Shown here in pieces: positions 1 through 11,100 of a DNA stretch of 64,000 nucleotides. The translations under genes were made by a program, and so were the position numbers. Under the pieces are notes generated by a model. The model was not told where the DNA came from and did not search any database. It saw only the letters and a program-made list of their open reading frames with translations. Source of the DNA: Amborella trichopoda (taxonomy: Eukaryota; Streptophyta; Magnoliopsida; Amborellales; Amborellaceae); assembly GCF_000471905.2 (NCBI RefSeq), contig NW_006499436.1:4914957-4978956 (forward strand). Reading direction: 5' to 3'. Position 1 is the first letter of the stretch; every line of letters begins with the position of its first letter.

Positions 1-2860
1 TTCTCTCAAATCCTTTATTTCTTCTCCCTCACGTATTTCTCTCTCTTCTCCCTTACGTCATCTTGCTCTCCTCTTTTCTCTCTCAAATCCTCTCTCTCTT
101 TTTCCTCACGTATTTTTCTCTCTTCTCCCTCACATCATTTTCTCTCCATGCCCGCAAGCACACCCTATCCTCTCTCCACCCATGTTTATCTCCCTCTTTT
201 CTCTCCACCTATGCTTATCTCCCTCTTTTCTCTCCACCCACGCTCATCTCCTTCTTTTCTCTTCATGCACTCATCTCCCACTTTTCTCTCCACCTGTACT
301 TGTCTCCCTTCTTTTCTCTCTCTTAGTTGTCCAGCCTCTCTCCTTATGCTATCACTATCTTTCTTTCTCACGCAATCATTATCTCTCTTTCTCACACGAT
401 CATTTTCTCTCTCTCCTTATGCAACCCTCTTTTCTCTCTCTCTCTAATTTTGTATCTCATCTTTTTTTCCCTTCCACCTCACATTTCTCTCTCTTCTCCT
501 TCACACCACATTTCTCTCCCTTCTCCCTCATGTCACATTTCTCTCATCTTTTCTCTTTCAAATCATCACTCTCCCTTCTTCCTCACATCACCTTTCTCTC
601 CTCTTTTCTCTCTCAAATCCTCGCTCTCTTCTCCTTCACGCCTCCTTTCTCTCATCTTTTCTCTCTCAAATCCTCTCTCTTCTCCCTTACATCATTTTTT
701 CTCTGTACCCGCAAGCACACCCTATTCTCTCTCCACCAGTGCTCATCTCCCTCTTTTCTTTCAACTTGTGCTCATCTCTCATTTATCTCTTCACCTGTGC
801 TTTTCTCCCTACTTTTCTCTTCACCCACGCTAATCTCCCTCTTTTCTCTACACCTGGGCTCATCTCCTTCTTTTCTCCATTACACGTAACCAATCTCTCT
901 TAGTTGCCCATTATCTCTCTCCGCACACAACCATTCTCTCTTAGTTGCCCATTATCTCTCTCCGCACACAACCATTTCCTCTCTCTTAGTTGTCCACTCT
1001 CTCTCTCCTCACACAATCATTATCTCTCTTTCTCACACGATTATTTTCTCTCTCCTCGTGTAACCCTCTCTTCTCTCTCTCTGATTTTGTATCTTATCTT
1101 TTTTTCCATTCCATGTCACCTTTCTCTTTCTTCTCTTTCATGCTACCTTTCTCTCCCTTCTCCCTCACGTCACCTTTCTCTCATCTTTTCTCTCTCAATT
1201 CCTCTCTACCTTTCTCTGATCTTTTTTCTCTCAAATCCTCTCTCTTATCCCTCACGTATTTCTCTCTCTTATCCCTCACGCCACCATTATCTCATCTTTT
1301 CTCTCTCAAACCCTCTCTCTATTCTCCCTCACGTCACTTTTCTCTACTCTTTTTTCTCTCAAATCTTCTCTCTTTCTTCTCAGTTATGTCATTTTCTCTC
1401 CGTGATCGCAAGCACACCCTATCCTATCTCGACCCATGCTCATCTCTATATTTTCTCTCCACCCAAGCTCATCTCCCAGTTTTCTCTCTACCTGTGCTCA
1501 TCTCCCTACTTTTCTCTCTCTTAATTGTCTACTCTCTCTTTCTTCATGCAATCACTATCTCTCTTTCACATGCAATCATTATCTCTCTTTCTTACACGAT
1601 CATTCTTTCTCTCCTCGTGCAACCATCTCTTCTCTCTCTCTTATTTTGTATCTTAACTTTCTTTCCTTTCCATGTCACCTTTCTCTCTTTTCTTCTTCAT
1701 GCCACCTTTCTCTCCTTTCTCCCTCACGTCACCTTTCTCCCTCACGTCACCTTTCTCTCATCTTTTCCCTCTCAATTCCTCTCTCTTCTCCCTCACGTAT
1801 TTTACTCTCTTCTCCCTCATGTCACCTTTATCTCATCTGTTCTCTCTCTTCTCCCTCACGTCATTCTCCCTCTGTGCCCACAAGCACACCCTATCCTCTC
1901 TTCACCCATGCTCATCTCCCTCTTTTCTCTCCACTCGTGCTCAACTCCTGTGTTTCTCTTCACCTGTGCTTGTCTCCCTACTTTTCTCTCCACCCATGTT
2001 AATCTCCCTCTTTTCTCTCCACCCATGCTCATCTCTTTCTTTCTTTTTTTACACGCAATCATTCTCTCTTAGTTGCCCATTATTTATCTCCTCACACAAC
2101 CATTCCCTCTCTCGTAGTTTTCTACTCTCTCCTCATGCAATCATTCTCTCTTTCTCCTGTGATCATTTTCTCTCTCCTCGTGCAACCCTCTATTATCTCT
2201 CTCTTATTTTATGTCTTATCTTTTTTTCCCTTCCACGTCACTTTTTTCTCTCTTTTCCTTCATGCCACCTTTATCTCTCTTCTCCCTTACGTTACCAGTC
2301 TCTCACTGTCTCTCATCTTTTCTCTCTCAAATCCTCTCTCTTCTCCCTCATGTATTTCTCTCTTTTCTCCCTCACGTCACCTTTCTCTCCTCTTTTTTCT
2401 ATCAAATCCTCTCTCATCTTTTCTCTCTCAAATTCTCTCTCTCCTCCCTCACATATTTCTCTCTTTTCTCCCTCACGTCACCTTTTTCCTCTTTTCTCTC
2501 TCAAATCATCTCTCTCTTCTCCCTCTCACCGCCTTTCTCTCCTTTTTTCTCTCAAATCTTCTCTTTCTCTTTATTGAACGCGAAAATCTTTCTCTCACTT
2601 CCATGTCACATTTCTCTCTCTTCTCCTTCACGCCACATTTTTTTCCCTTCTCCCTCACGCCACCTTTCTCTCCTCTTTTCTCTCTCGAATCGTCCCTATC
2701 TTCTCCCTCACGTATTTCTCTCTCTTCTTCCTCCTGCCACCTTTTTCTCCTCATTATTCTCTCAAATCATCTCTCTCTCTTCTCCCTCAATTGTATGTAC
2801 CTCTCCCTCTCAAAACTTTATCTCTCCCTCACACATCTACACTCTACACGTCCTCTCTTA
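1..2860. repeat. Pyrimidine-rich satellite with higher-order repeat structure
   Basis: The plus strand is almost pure C/T, built from degenerate blocks such as TCTCTCAAATCCTCTC and CTCCCTCACGTCACC. Two anchors recur and show a higher-order repeat. GCAAGCACACCCTATCC occurs near 154, 711, 1407 and 1877. A CACGATCATTTTCTCTCT-like block occurs near 394, 1035, 1595 and 2157. The larger unit is thus about 470-700 bp, present about four times. Long S/L/F/P-rich open frames on this strand follow from the composition and are not genes. No telomere-type repeat is present. Confidence 0.85.
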
Positions 2861-3002
2861 TGCGTGAGTCACACTCACACTTTATTACGCATAAAATCTC
2901 TCTTTTTGTTGGTTCATCTCTGCACCACTAGTACATGCGCACATACGTGTGTGGCCCTTGCGGTTATTTGAGAGACGATTCCTTCGACCAGGTTACCCAT
3001 AT

Positions 3003-4057
3003 TCAAGCCAACCTGGGAAGATGAGAAATCAGGCTCAACCAACTGTTTACTCTCTTTCTAGCATTTGTTGTGGCATGGATGAAGCGAGTGTTCAGATCTC
3101 CCTCTATCAGCCATCTCACCCTAGCTCGTTGCTTCCCATAAATTTCCTCCTCCATCAAACATCTTTGTAACTCCCTATTAAGATTGTTTCTAGGAATTAT
3201 GTCCTCACACTCGATACCTCTTGAATTCCCTTCTTTCACATCACTTTCAAAAATCATATTCAAAATCTCCTCAATCTTTCTCTTGTAGTTAACACCATTA
3301 TTTTGTCTCCATCTAATAAGTTCCTTTTTAACACTTTGCACCTTCTTAGATATTTTGAAACCACTCCAACCTGCTTCCCTTACTTCTTGCCAGATATTCT
3401 TCACCAACTCATTAACCTCTCTATTCTTAATCCCTGCCATTTTGAATTTAAAATACCATCTCCCATGTATAGGTGTTTCATTTTCCCAAATCAGAGGGAT
3501 ATGATCTGAAGAAAGTTTGGGAATGCCTCTGACCCTTGCCTTTAGAAATTGCTCAGCCCAACTATTATTGACTAGAAACCTATCCAATCTAGTCATAATA
3601 GGGTTAGTACAACAATTGTTAGACCATGTCAAATTGGCCCCAGTTGTCGGAATATAAAATTCGAAAAACCTCTCTTACAAGAATTGATCATATGAGAGGT
3701 AGTAGATTCTTCAGGCCATCTGATAACATTAAAATCCCCACCTATAATCCAGGGTAAAGAGAATTGCCTACCAAATTTAGAATTTTCATCCCAAAAACTT
3801 GATCGAAGCATAGGAGAGTTAGGCCCATAAACACTCGTACTCATGAAGTAAAAGTTACTAGATAAAAGCAGAAAGTTACAAGAAATATACCAGTTATCAA
3901 CAATAGTCCATATACATTGAAGCACACTAGGGTCCCATAAAGTCCAAATACCACCAAAGCCACCTATAGACTCTTTACAGCAAAATTGTAGAGGTCTATT
4001 CCCCCACACAGATTTAAAAACTTTCTTCTCAAGACAAAAATCAAACCACTCCAACAT
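3003..4057 (-). mobile_element. L1-type LINE fragment: endonuclease domain and linker toward reverse transcriptase
   Basis: Minus-strand frames at 3629-4057 and 3003-3632 encode part of a plant L1 ORF2. The upstream frame has the apurinic endonuclease core with GGDFNVIR and the preceding STSVYGP segment. The next frame continues with RLDRFLVN and LSSDHIPLIW, the conserved endonuclease C-terminus, then a linker ending in ARVRWLIEGDLNTRFIH, which normally lies just before the RT fingers. The two frames overlap by a few bases, so at least one frameshift separates them. The RT core, zinc knuckle and poly-A tail are absent. It abuts the CT satellite on its 3' side, so it is a truncated dead copy. 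Confidence 0.85.
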
Positions 4058-4074
4058 AATATATGCAACATCGG

Positions 4075-4245
4075 ATTTATTTTAAACAATTTGCTGGTCT
4101 GATGCAACACTATGCTAGACGGGCTTCATTTTAAACAATTGCCTTATCTAGCACAGATTGACACATGGTTTAAAATGATGGTGGTTTGACACATTGTACC
4201 AGACCGTCATCATTAAAAAAACCAAGAGTGGGTGAGAGAAATGTA
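4075..4245. repeat. Short repeat block with TTTAAAC/GGTTTAAAA motifs, possible CACTA-type subterminal repeats
   Basis: Within 170 bp the motifs ATTTTAAACAATT (twice), CTAGCACA and ATGGTTTAAAATGATGG occur in both orientations, and CTGGTCTGA is mirrored by ACCAGACCG. A similar set (TTTAAACTGTCTAGCACATG, ACGGTTTG) recurs at 57667-57810. Inverted and repeated short motifs of this kind are typical of CACTA subterminal regions, but no transposon end or target duplication was found, so the assignment is a guess. Confidence 0.25.
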
Positions 4246-4599
4246 TATAATAATGGGGGTATTTTCATCGTAAAAAACATTACTATTTTATTTGGGGGAT
4301 GGTAGAAAAATAAATATTTAGTGGTCACTAATGTGGTTTATAAAATATTGGGGGACATAGAAAGTATGGTCAATGAACGTATCTATAATTTGGGAAAATT
4401 ATCGATACCCTCTTGGAGGCATGCCCACCAACAATGCCTTTCTAACCACACCACTAAATTCAAAACTATTTATTTTTGCATCGAAAACCCAAACAAGAAA
4501 GTAATTTTTTTAGGAAAAAAGCACCCCAAATACATAAACCCATGTTCATTACCATCCTTCTCTTTCAAAGGCTTCCATTTTTTTTTTTTTTAAATTTCT

Positions 4600-4810
4600 C
4601 CCTCTAGAAATATATAATTTGAGGTAATTTAAAATTTAAGATAATTATTCTCTATAAAAAATATTGAGATTATTTCTCTCTCTAAAACTTGAAGTTTGAA
4701 ATTGTTTCTCTTTCAAAAATTTGAGATGCATTCTCTCTTAAAATTTTAAATTCGATATAATTTCTCTCTAAAAATTTTAGAGAGGGTGAAACTGAAAGAA
4801 AGACCTACGT
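4600..4810. repeat. Degenerate TCTCTC/AAATTT tandem tract
   Basis: Four or five loose copies of a 40-50 bp unit with TTTCTCTCT followed by AAAATTTGAGA-like sequence. There is no coding potential. The stretch 4245-4600 before it is AT-rich and holds nothing recognisable. Confidence 0.5.
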
Positions 4811-5037
4811 GATCTTTCCCAGGGGAATACAATTTTTTTTATTTTTTTAATGTAATAATCACCTTTTTTAATTTGGCAAAAATATCACTTACAGATGGTC
4901 TTTTACAAGAAATAAATATTTCAAGAATAAAACAGGACAACAGTAAAAATAAAACTCAACCACTTGATGTCATTTTTATAACTTAATACTATGCTTGAGA
5001 ATATAAAATAAAAGAGCAAAGTAAGTAAAAGAGAAAA

Positions 5038-5747
5038 TGCCGGAGATTATCTCAACCCGGCTTATTACACCCCATATCGAGTCACCACATCCAATGGCGT
5101 TGGATTAGCGGTCTAGCTTCAATCTTGAACCGAGAACGTTCATTTCGGCCAAACTAGGTAACCACCCTTAAATCTCTACAAAACTCTTATTTTCCCAACC
5201 CTTAGTATTTTTAGGTCAAGAGAGAGAGAAAAGAAGACCTAGGGTTGGGGCGTGCCCCCTATGGGTCTTAGGAAAGAGAAAGAGAGGGTTAGAGAGAGAA
5301 AGCTTGAGAGGAGAGAGAGGGGCATGGCCCTTAGGGAGGAGAGAGAGAGTTTATGAGAGAGAGAGAGGTGCGTTGAGATGGAATGAGAGCACCCTTATTT
5401 ATAGTGAAATTTAGGTTTAATGTTTTTTTTAAGGTTTTCATAGTTTGCCTCTTTTTTGAAATTGAATATGGACCATTGATCAAGATGCCTTGTCAGGTGA
5501 AAGATCTGAGCCATCCATTCCATAGATGGGCAATCAGCATTATGGAAGATGCATGAACCATTATCCCCTTTTCCTTAAACCATTTCCCCATCAATATATT
5601 TAAATAAATTAAATATATTAAATATATCATACATTCCATAAAATTGTATTATCTATCTCATATATTCCATAAAAATATATCAAGAAATATCAAGTCAAGA
5701 TATTCTATCAATAATCAATATCAGATATGGTCAATATTTCCCCAACA
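5038..5747 (-). mobile_element. Probable solo LTR, minus orientation (fossil)
   Basis: Read on the minus strand the segment starts TGTTGGGGAAATATTGACC and ends CTCCGGCA, giving TG...CA ends. It carries a TATA-like CACTATAAATAAGG about 350 bp in, followed by GTGCTCTCATTCC and a CT-rich leader, the usual layout of U3-R-U5 in a plant LTR. No target duplication, primer-binding site or polypurine tract was found beside it, so boundaries are tentative. It is an old LTR retrotransposon remnant without coding parts here. Confidence 0.4.
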
Positions 5748-5760
5748 ATATTGACCATAT
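5725..5760. repeat. Perfect 14-bp inverted repeat (hairpin) at the putative LTR edge
   Basis: ATATGGTCAATATT at 5725-5738 and its exact reverse complement at 5747-5760 flank an 8-base loop (TCCCCAAC). The putative TG end of the LTR lies at the edge of the right arm. Confidence 0.8.
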
Positions 5761-6790
5761 GCTTATAAGATGGCCTTTCTAAAAAATTACAAAACTTGAT
5801 ATCAAAGTAATAACAAAGGAAGCCATGGGTGGGGCGTGCCACCCATATGTGGCATATGTGGGCCCCCACCGATTTGCCACATGGTGGGCCCATGTGCATT
5901 ATGGACCCCCATGAAAATTTTATAAATATTTTAAAATTTTATTTAAACATTATTCGAATTTTATATAATTTGTAAAATCAATAACTTCATTTTTATAATT
6001 TAAAAAAATCATAAATAAAATATTAAAAGATTCATAAAAATTCAAATCATAAATCTAAAATCATTTCTATAATAAAATAAACACAATTAAATTAATATGA
6101 TGAGAAGTGAATCTATATGGTTCAAGAATTCTATCCACAATCACGGCGTAGTCCACCTTCAATTGTGAACTGCCAACCACACTTGCTTTATCAAACCGAT
6201 CCAGTGTTTCTCATGAGCCACAATCTAAGCAGGGGCTTATTAGCGGGTCACCAAAATCTGGCCGATAAGCCAAGGGGTCGCAATTCCAGTCTATGGATTA
6301 TAGGTCCTCCCCTAGAGTCAAGTCAAGGTCACCACGACCTGACGCAACCACAGCTCTATTGTACATAGAGGTATCTCTCTCTCGTACATGCATATGCATT
6401 ACCCAAAGGTGGATAACTGGCTTTCTTGAACGATCTATCGATATGCATGCTGTGTGATAGAACATGGATGATGATTTAACCCCCGTCTCTGTGGGCCTAC
6501 CATCACACACAAAGGTCATACAGTACCTCGGTTCGCTCATCTAGGCATAAGCTCCGACCTCATCAAGGGCTAACCCAAAACCATTATCGGTTTATTCTTT
6601 ATGCCCATGTATTTTCCAACCGACTGGCCTAGATCGTCAAGCACAGTTTGGTATCAACAAACATCATTTGCTTAGTATGGTCCACGAGGGACCACACTCC
6701 CACTGAGTTTATATTCCACTATAATATTTCATTACATACTCATAAAGGCCTTTAAAGGCCACATAAACCCAGCATAAACTATTTTAAATA
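5761..6790. other. Non-coding stretch, possibly retroelement leader or LTR-derived
   Basis: An AT-rich section (5900-6100) is followed by a more GC-balanced section (6110-6790). No open frame resembles a known protein. The balanced part looks like the untranslated leader of a plant LTR retrotransposon, but no diagnostic site (tRNA primer site, polypurine tract, LTR end) is visible. Confidence 0.2.
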
Positions 6791-6948
6791 CATGTCAAGG
6801 TATTTTCAACTTAAAAAACTTAATTTTTTAACCGTGGGAGGTGGATGCAAATACAAATGCGATTAGGATAGTTGTGTGGCATTCTAAGTATTAGGGGGTG
6901 GCATGTATGCCATAGAGGTATCTATAATTTACCCCTATAATATTTTTT

Positions 6949-7340
6949 GGGTGTGATTTCCATAAGGTTGCAATTTTAAACAATCAAATTAAGGCGCACC
7001 TCCAAATTTTATTATAAATGTAGTTTTAGTGTCAAAATTTTTTAGGATGACTTAAGAGTCTATTTTTATTTCTAATTATAAAATTTTAAACTCTAAAAGA
7101 GGTTCAAATCAAGTAGATATCTAAACACATAAAAATATTGAAAGTAACTAGTCTAGATAATGTGTTACAAGATACATTATTTTTGGGGCTCAAAATCTCT
7201 TTTCTTTTCATATTCATACATCTCGACGTCGAGATGATCCAATTAAAGGATTTTCCAACATCAAAACTACTTTTTATGATGGATTTATGAGGTACACCGT
7301 AATTCTACATTTTAAAATTGCAATCTTATATAAATTTTAT
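6949..7340 (-). mobile_element. Palindrome-end MITE, copy 1 (AAGGTTGCAACCTT subfamily, minus)
   Basis: It starts GGGTGTGATTTCCATAAGG and ends with a degraded ATTGCAATCTTATATAAA. The internal core CATCTCGACGTCGAGATGA is shared with the copies at 34108, 37356 and 42721. The subterminal palindrome is partly decayed and no target duplication is clear. The tandem duplication that starts at 7072 cuts through it. Confidence 0.75.
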
Positions 7341-7860
7341 TTTTTAATTTTTTAATATATAAAGTGAATTTTAGGAATGGAACCGACTAGGACCAAAACT
7401 GTTGAGGTGCCGTTTGGGTCAGGACGGGTTCCCATGCGGGTCTAGGAACCACTTTGGTCCGGATTGATTCTCATCTAATTATAAAATTTTAAACTCTAAA
7501 AAAGGTTCAAATCAAGTAGATATCTAAACATATGAAAATCTAAAAAATGGGCGGTCTAGATAATGTGTTGCAAGATATACTATTTTTGGGACTCAAAATC
7601 TTTTTTCTTTTCATCTTCATACATCTCGAAGTCGAGATGATCCAATTAAAGGGTTGTCCAACATTAAAATTACTCTTTTTTTTATGATGGATTTATGAGA
7701 GGTTGCAATCGTATATAAATTTTCTTTTTTATTTTTTTAATATATAAAGTGAATTTTAGGGATGGAACCGACTGGGACCAATACACTCGAGGAGCCGTTG
7801 GGGTCACGACTGGTTCCCATCGGGGTCTAGGAACCGTTTTGGTACGGATTGATTCCCATC
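7072..7860. repeat. Tandem duplication of about 400 bp joining MITE and flanking sequence
   Basis: Unit 1 (7072-7474) and unit 2 (7475-7860) align along their length. Each begins CTAATTATAAAATTTTAAAC inside the MITE, passes through its CATCTCGA...TCGAGATGATCC core, leaves the MITE end, and continues through AAGTGAATTTTAGG, GGAACCGACT and GGATTGATTC. The breakpoint is therefore internal to the MITE, with short TCTAATT-like homology. The second unit ends about 340 bp upstream of the start codon of the methyltransferase gene. Confidence 0.85.
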
Positions 7861-7869
7861 CGGATCGTT

Positions 7870-8199
7870 GGCGGGTTTTAAAAGGGCTGGTTTTTACCAG
7901 TGAAGTTGTGGCTGAATGTGTTCGCTCTACCTGTCCTGCTGAAACCGTAGCTCCGGTTCTCTCTCTGTTTACGGCTAATTCAAACGCTAATCATCTGGCT
8001 TTATTCAATATCGCTGAAGTAAGTATTTTACTTTGAGTTTATGATTGTATTGTTGAGCCGTTAGAAACCTTAACGATTTAATGTTTTGCTAGAATCAACA
8101 CCTAATTTTGAAGCGGATTTGAATGAGAATCCCCTAATTCTATGGGGTTTGCTTGAGTTTTAACAGAGTTGTATTCAAATTAGGGTTATTATTTTAAAG
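7870..8199 (+). promoter_or_regulatory. 5' leader of the BUD23 gene with a probable 5'-UTR intron
   Basis: GCTGAA|GTAAGT at 8018/8019 is a strong splice donor and TTTTAACAG ending at 8166 a good acceptor. A 148-bp leader intron (8019-8166) would thus lie just before the ATG at 8200. No clear TATA box was recognised. The upstream edge is the MITE-containing tandem duplication. Confidence 0.45.
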
Positions 8200-11100
8200 A
8201 TGCCTTCAAGGCCTGAGAAACAGGCTCCTCCAGAGTTCTTCTATGATGAAACTGAAGCTCGAAAGTATACGACTTCATCTCGTATAATCGAAATCCAGGT
8301 ATTATGATTTTACCGAAGCTTTGTATTTATTGAATTATGATGTAAAATAAGCTTGTTTTGCTTTCCTTTGTTATTTTTGGTGAAAATGTTGCTTGCGGAA
8401 GTAATAGTGATGGGTGTTCATGATCCTTTTATGGCTTATTTATCTATTACATTTCATTGGAATGGAAGGCTAAGCTTTCTGAAAGGGCATTGGAGCTTCT
8501 TGCCTTGCCTGATGATGGAGTTTCTAGACTTTTGCTTGATATTGGTAATTCTCTGAGTCTCCTTTTATAATTTGGGGTGGAGAAAATACATTTGTGATAA
8601 TTGGGGTAGGTTAATAATGTTTTTCTTTTTTTGTTTGAAATCAATTGGTGTAGGTGTGTTGGTGTTTTATAGTGTAAACGTAACTTTTTTTGTGTTATTT
8701 CTACCTCTAATAGGTTGTGGATCTGGGCTTAGTGGAGAAACACTCTCAGAGAATGGACATCAATGGATTGGGCTGGATATATCACATTCCATGCTTGGTA
8801 GTTGCATTAATTGTTTGTTTTCTTTGAAGGGGTTTGATGCGTTTTTGAAATGCTGATGTGTAAAGTGTTATATCTTAACAGATATTGCATTGGAGCGTGA
8901 AGCAGAGGGTGACCTCATACTTTCAGATATTGGCCAGGTCATGATTATTATTATTGGTTTGAAAAAAATCGTTTCTGGCATATGTTTGAAACTTGTTTGG
9001 TAAGAGGAGGTCTGCAAGGGCACACTGTTTGTAATAGTTTCATGTCATGACCAATGAGTTCCTTTTTATATGGAAGTTGAATATATTCAAATTTATATAC
9101 ACCTTTTTGATTTGGTCCAATTAAGTACTTTTCTTTTTGTAAGGTACTCATACAATATCCTTGGGTGCCATTACTTAATTTGGTGCCCCTTGGTGACTTT
9201 TTGGCTGGCCTTTAACCCTATGGCTAGATTTGATTGGAGGCATGAATCAATTATCTGTGTATTAATTGGAGGTTGTTGGTATGACTTGTGATAATATTTG
9301 GAAGCATACAGTCACAACTATGATAACTTGTAAGCCACACTCACTGCATGGGAACATTTTGCATGAGGAGACCTGTAGGACATATCTTATTGTAGAAGTA
9401 ATGATTTTGGGATTATTTGTGATGAACATTTTAGCTGATCGATAGTAGTGGAGTAATTGATGCATGTCTATAAAGTAACATGAGTTCGCAGTATTGTTGT
9501 GTTGATTCCTTTAGATATAATGTTTTTGGTTTCCTAAGTTGGATTTGGTGTGTTTAGCACAAGATCACCTATATTAGCGAGCTTGGTCCCTTGCTCCTTG
9601 ATCAATTTAATTTCCCTAACCTTCTGCAGCTTGTCTTTTTTCAAAAAGTTGCACTGTTGCATGCATTATATGCAGCCTGATTTTTTATATGTTTTTGTGA
9701 ATGGCATCTTCATTACCTGGTTTTCAAAATGCGCATGATGCAGGGCTTGGGCCTCCGTCCTGGATGTATTGATGGGGCAATTAGTATCTCAGCTGTTCAG
9801 GTTTGTCTACTTCTAGTCTGGCCTATTTGATTCATATTTTACTAGAATCTGTTTATGTAGATTGATTGTTATCTATTTCTATTGTGTTTCCTGCTTGAAC
9901 ATCATGCTTGACAGGTATTGATGTGCTTGATAATCAGAAATATATGAATATAGTTTTGTCTTGCTATCTTTTAGTAGCTTATGGAGTCCTTGCTACCCAT
10001 GTAGCTTTTTTGCATACCATGGTCCTATTATTTCTTGGTTTATGCTGGTGGCCCTTTATGAGTCTTTTTTCATGAAGCCATGCATATGTGATTGAATTGG
10101 TTAGTGTGCTTGTGTAATTGCATGTATCTTGATTTGGTATAAAGAAGGTTGAGACTTCAAAGCTCATCACGTATGTAACCATATTACCTTTGCGATAATG
10201 CTGCATTGAAACCTAGAATTTCTTCTTCATCTTGACTTGTTTGTGCTTCTTTTTTCAATGCAAGCTTATGGGCTTCCTACTGAAAAGTTTGGGTAACACC
10301 CAGACATACTTGAATTTCCACATAGGTTTCTGGGGTCCCATGAGCTCAAAGGCCTCATTCAACTATTGTGGGATCAAAGTTAAGGGATGGATGGATTTAA
10401 AATCTAATTGTAGCTTTGAACCCCCAATTGAAGCAATTGAACTATACTTCTTTCAGCTTATTGGAAATAGGAAATCGTGTTATTGGAAATAGGAAAACGT
10501 GATGCCCTTTATAGCATTTAAATGATGCACAACAAAGAGGCTGACTTAAGCAGTAGACACAATTTTAAAGCGACATCAATTGAGATCTGAATGTAAGAGG
10601 AGATAGTTTGGCCTCAAAATTAGAGGTTCACCAAGATCTTGTATTTTCTATTGATTGAGCTAATAGGCTCATAGTCTTCAATGTGTTTAGCTCCTTCAAT
10701 TTTCAAAGAGAGGGTAATGAAGGTAGAGTTCATCTCTCAATTATTCAGGGCCCCATCGTGAAACTCTTGGAATGTGTTAATGCTATAGTCCTCAATGAAT
10801 CCCAGAAATATTGACAACCAATCCAAAAATGGGGAGAAGCACTGGACCTCCTCAGAACTGCGTTTGAGCTACTTAGTTTTTGGTATTGAGGGTCCATCAA
10901 AGTTAGACACCCATCCTAAATCTAGGCAATGCATTAGTAGGGTAGAGCATGCATCTACCTTGTTCTCAGCTAGGGTCCCATTAATTAGGCTTGTAGAGAA
11001 AAACCTACCTTCCCTCTATCAATCTGATCCTCACCTCTAACATTCATTATATGTCCTGAAAAAGGATGTTTATTACTTGTGTTCCCGGGCGGGTTGTAAG

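Noticed and set aside
63-2971. Several long open frames of 70-360 codons on the plus strand
   Set aside because: They are Ser/Leu/Phe/Pro translations of a C/T-only satellite that lacks stop codons by composition; there are no domains.
7749-8036. A 95-codon frame upstream of BUD23
   Set aside because: It runs from the repeat duplication into the leader and stops at the leader intron; conserved BUD23 sequence starts only at 8200.
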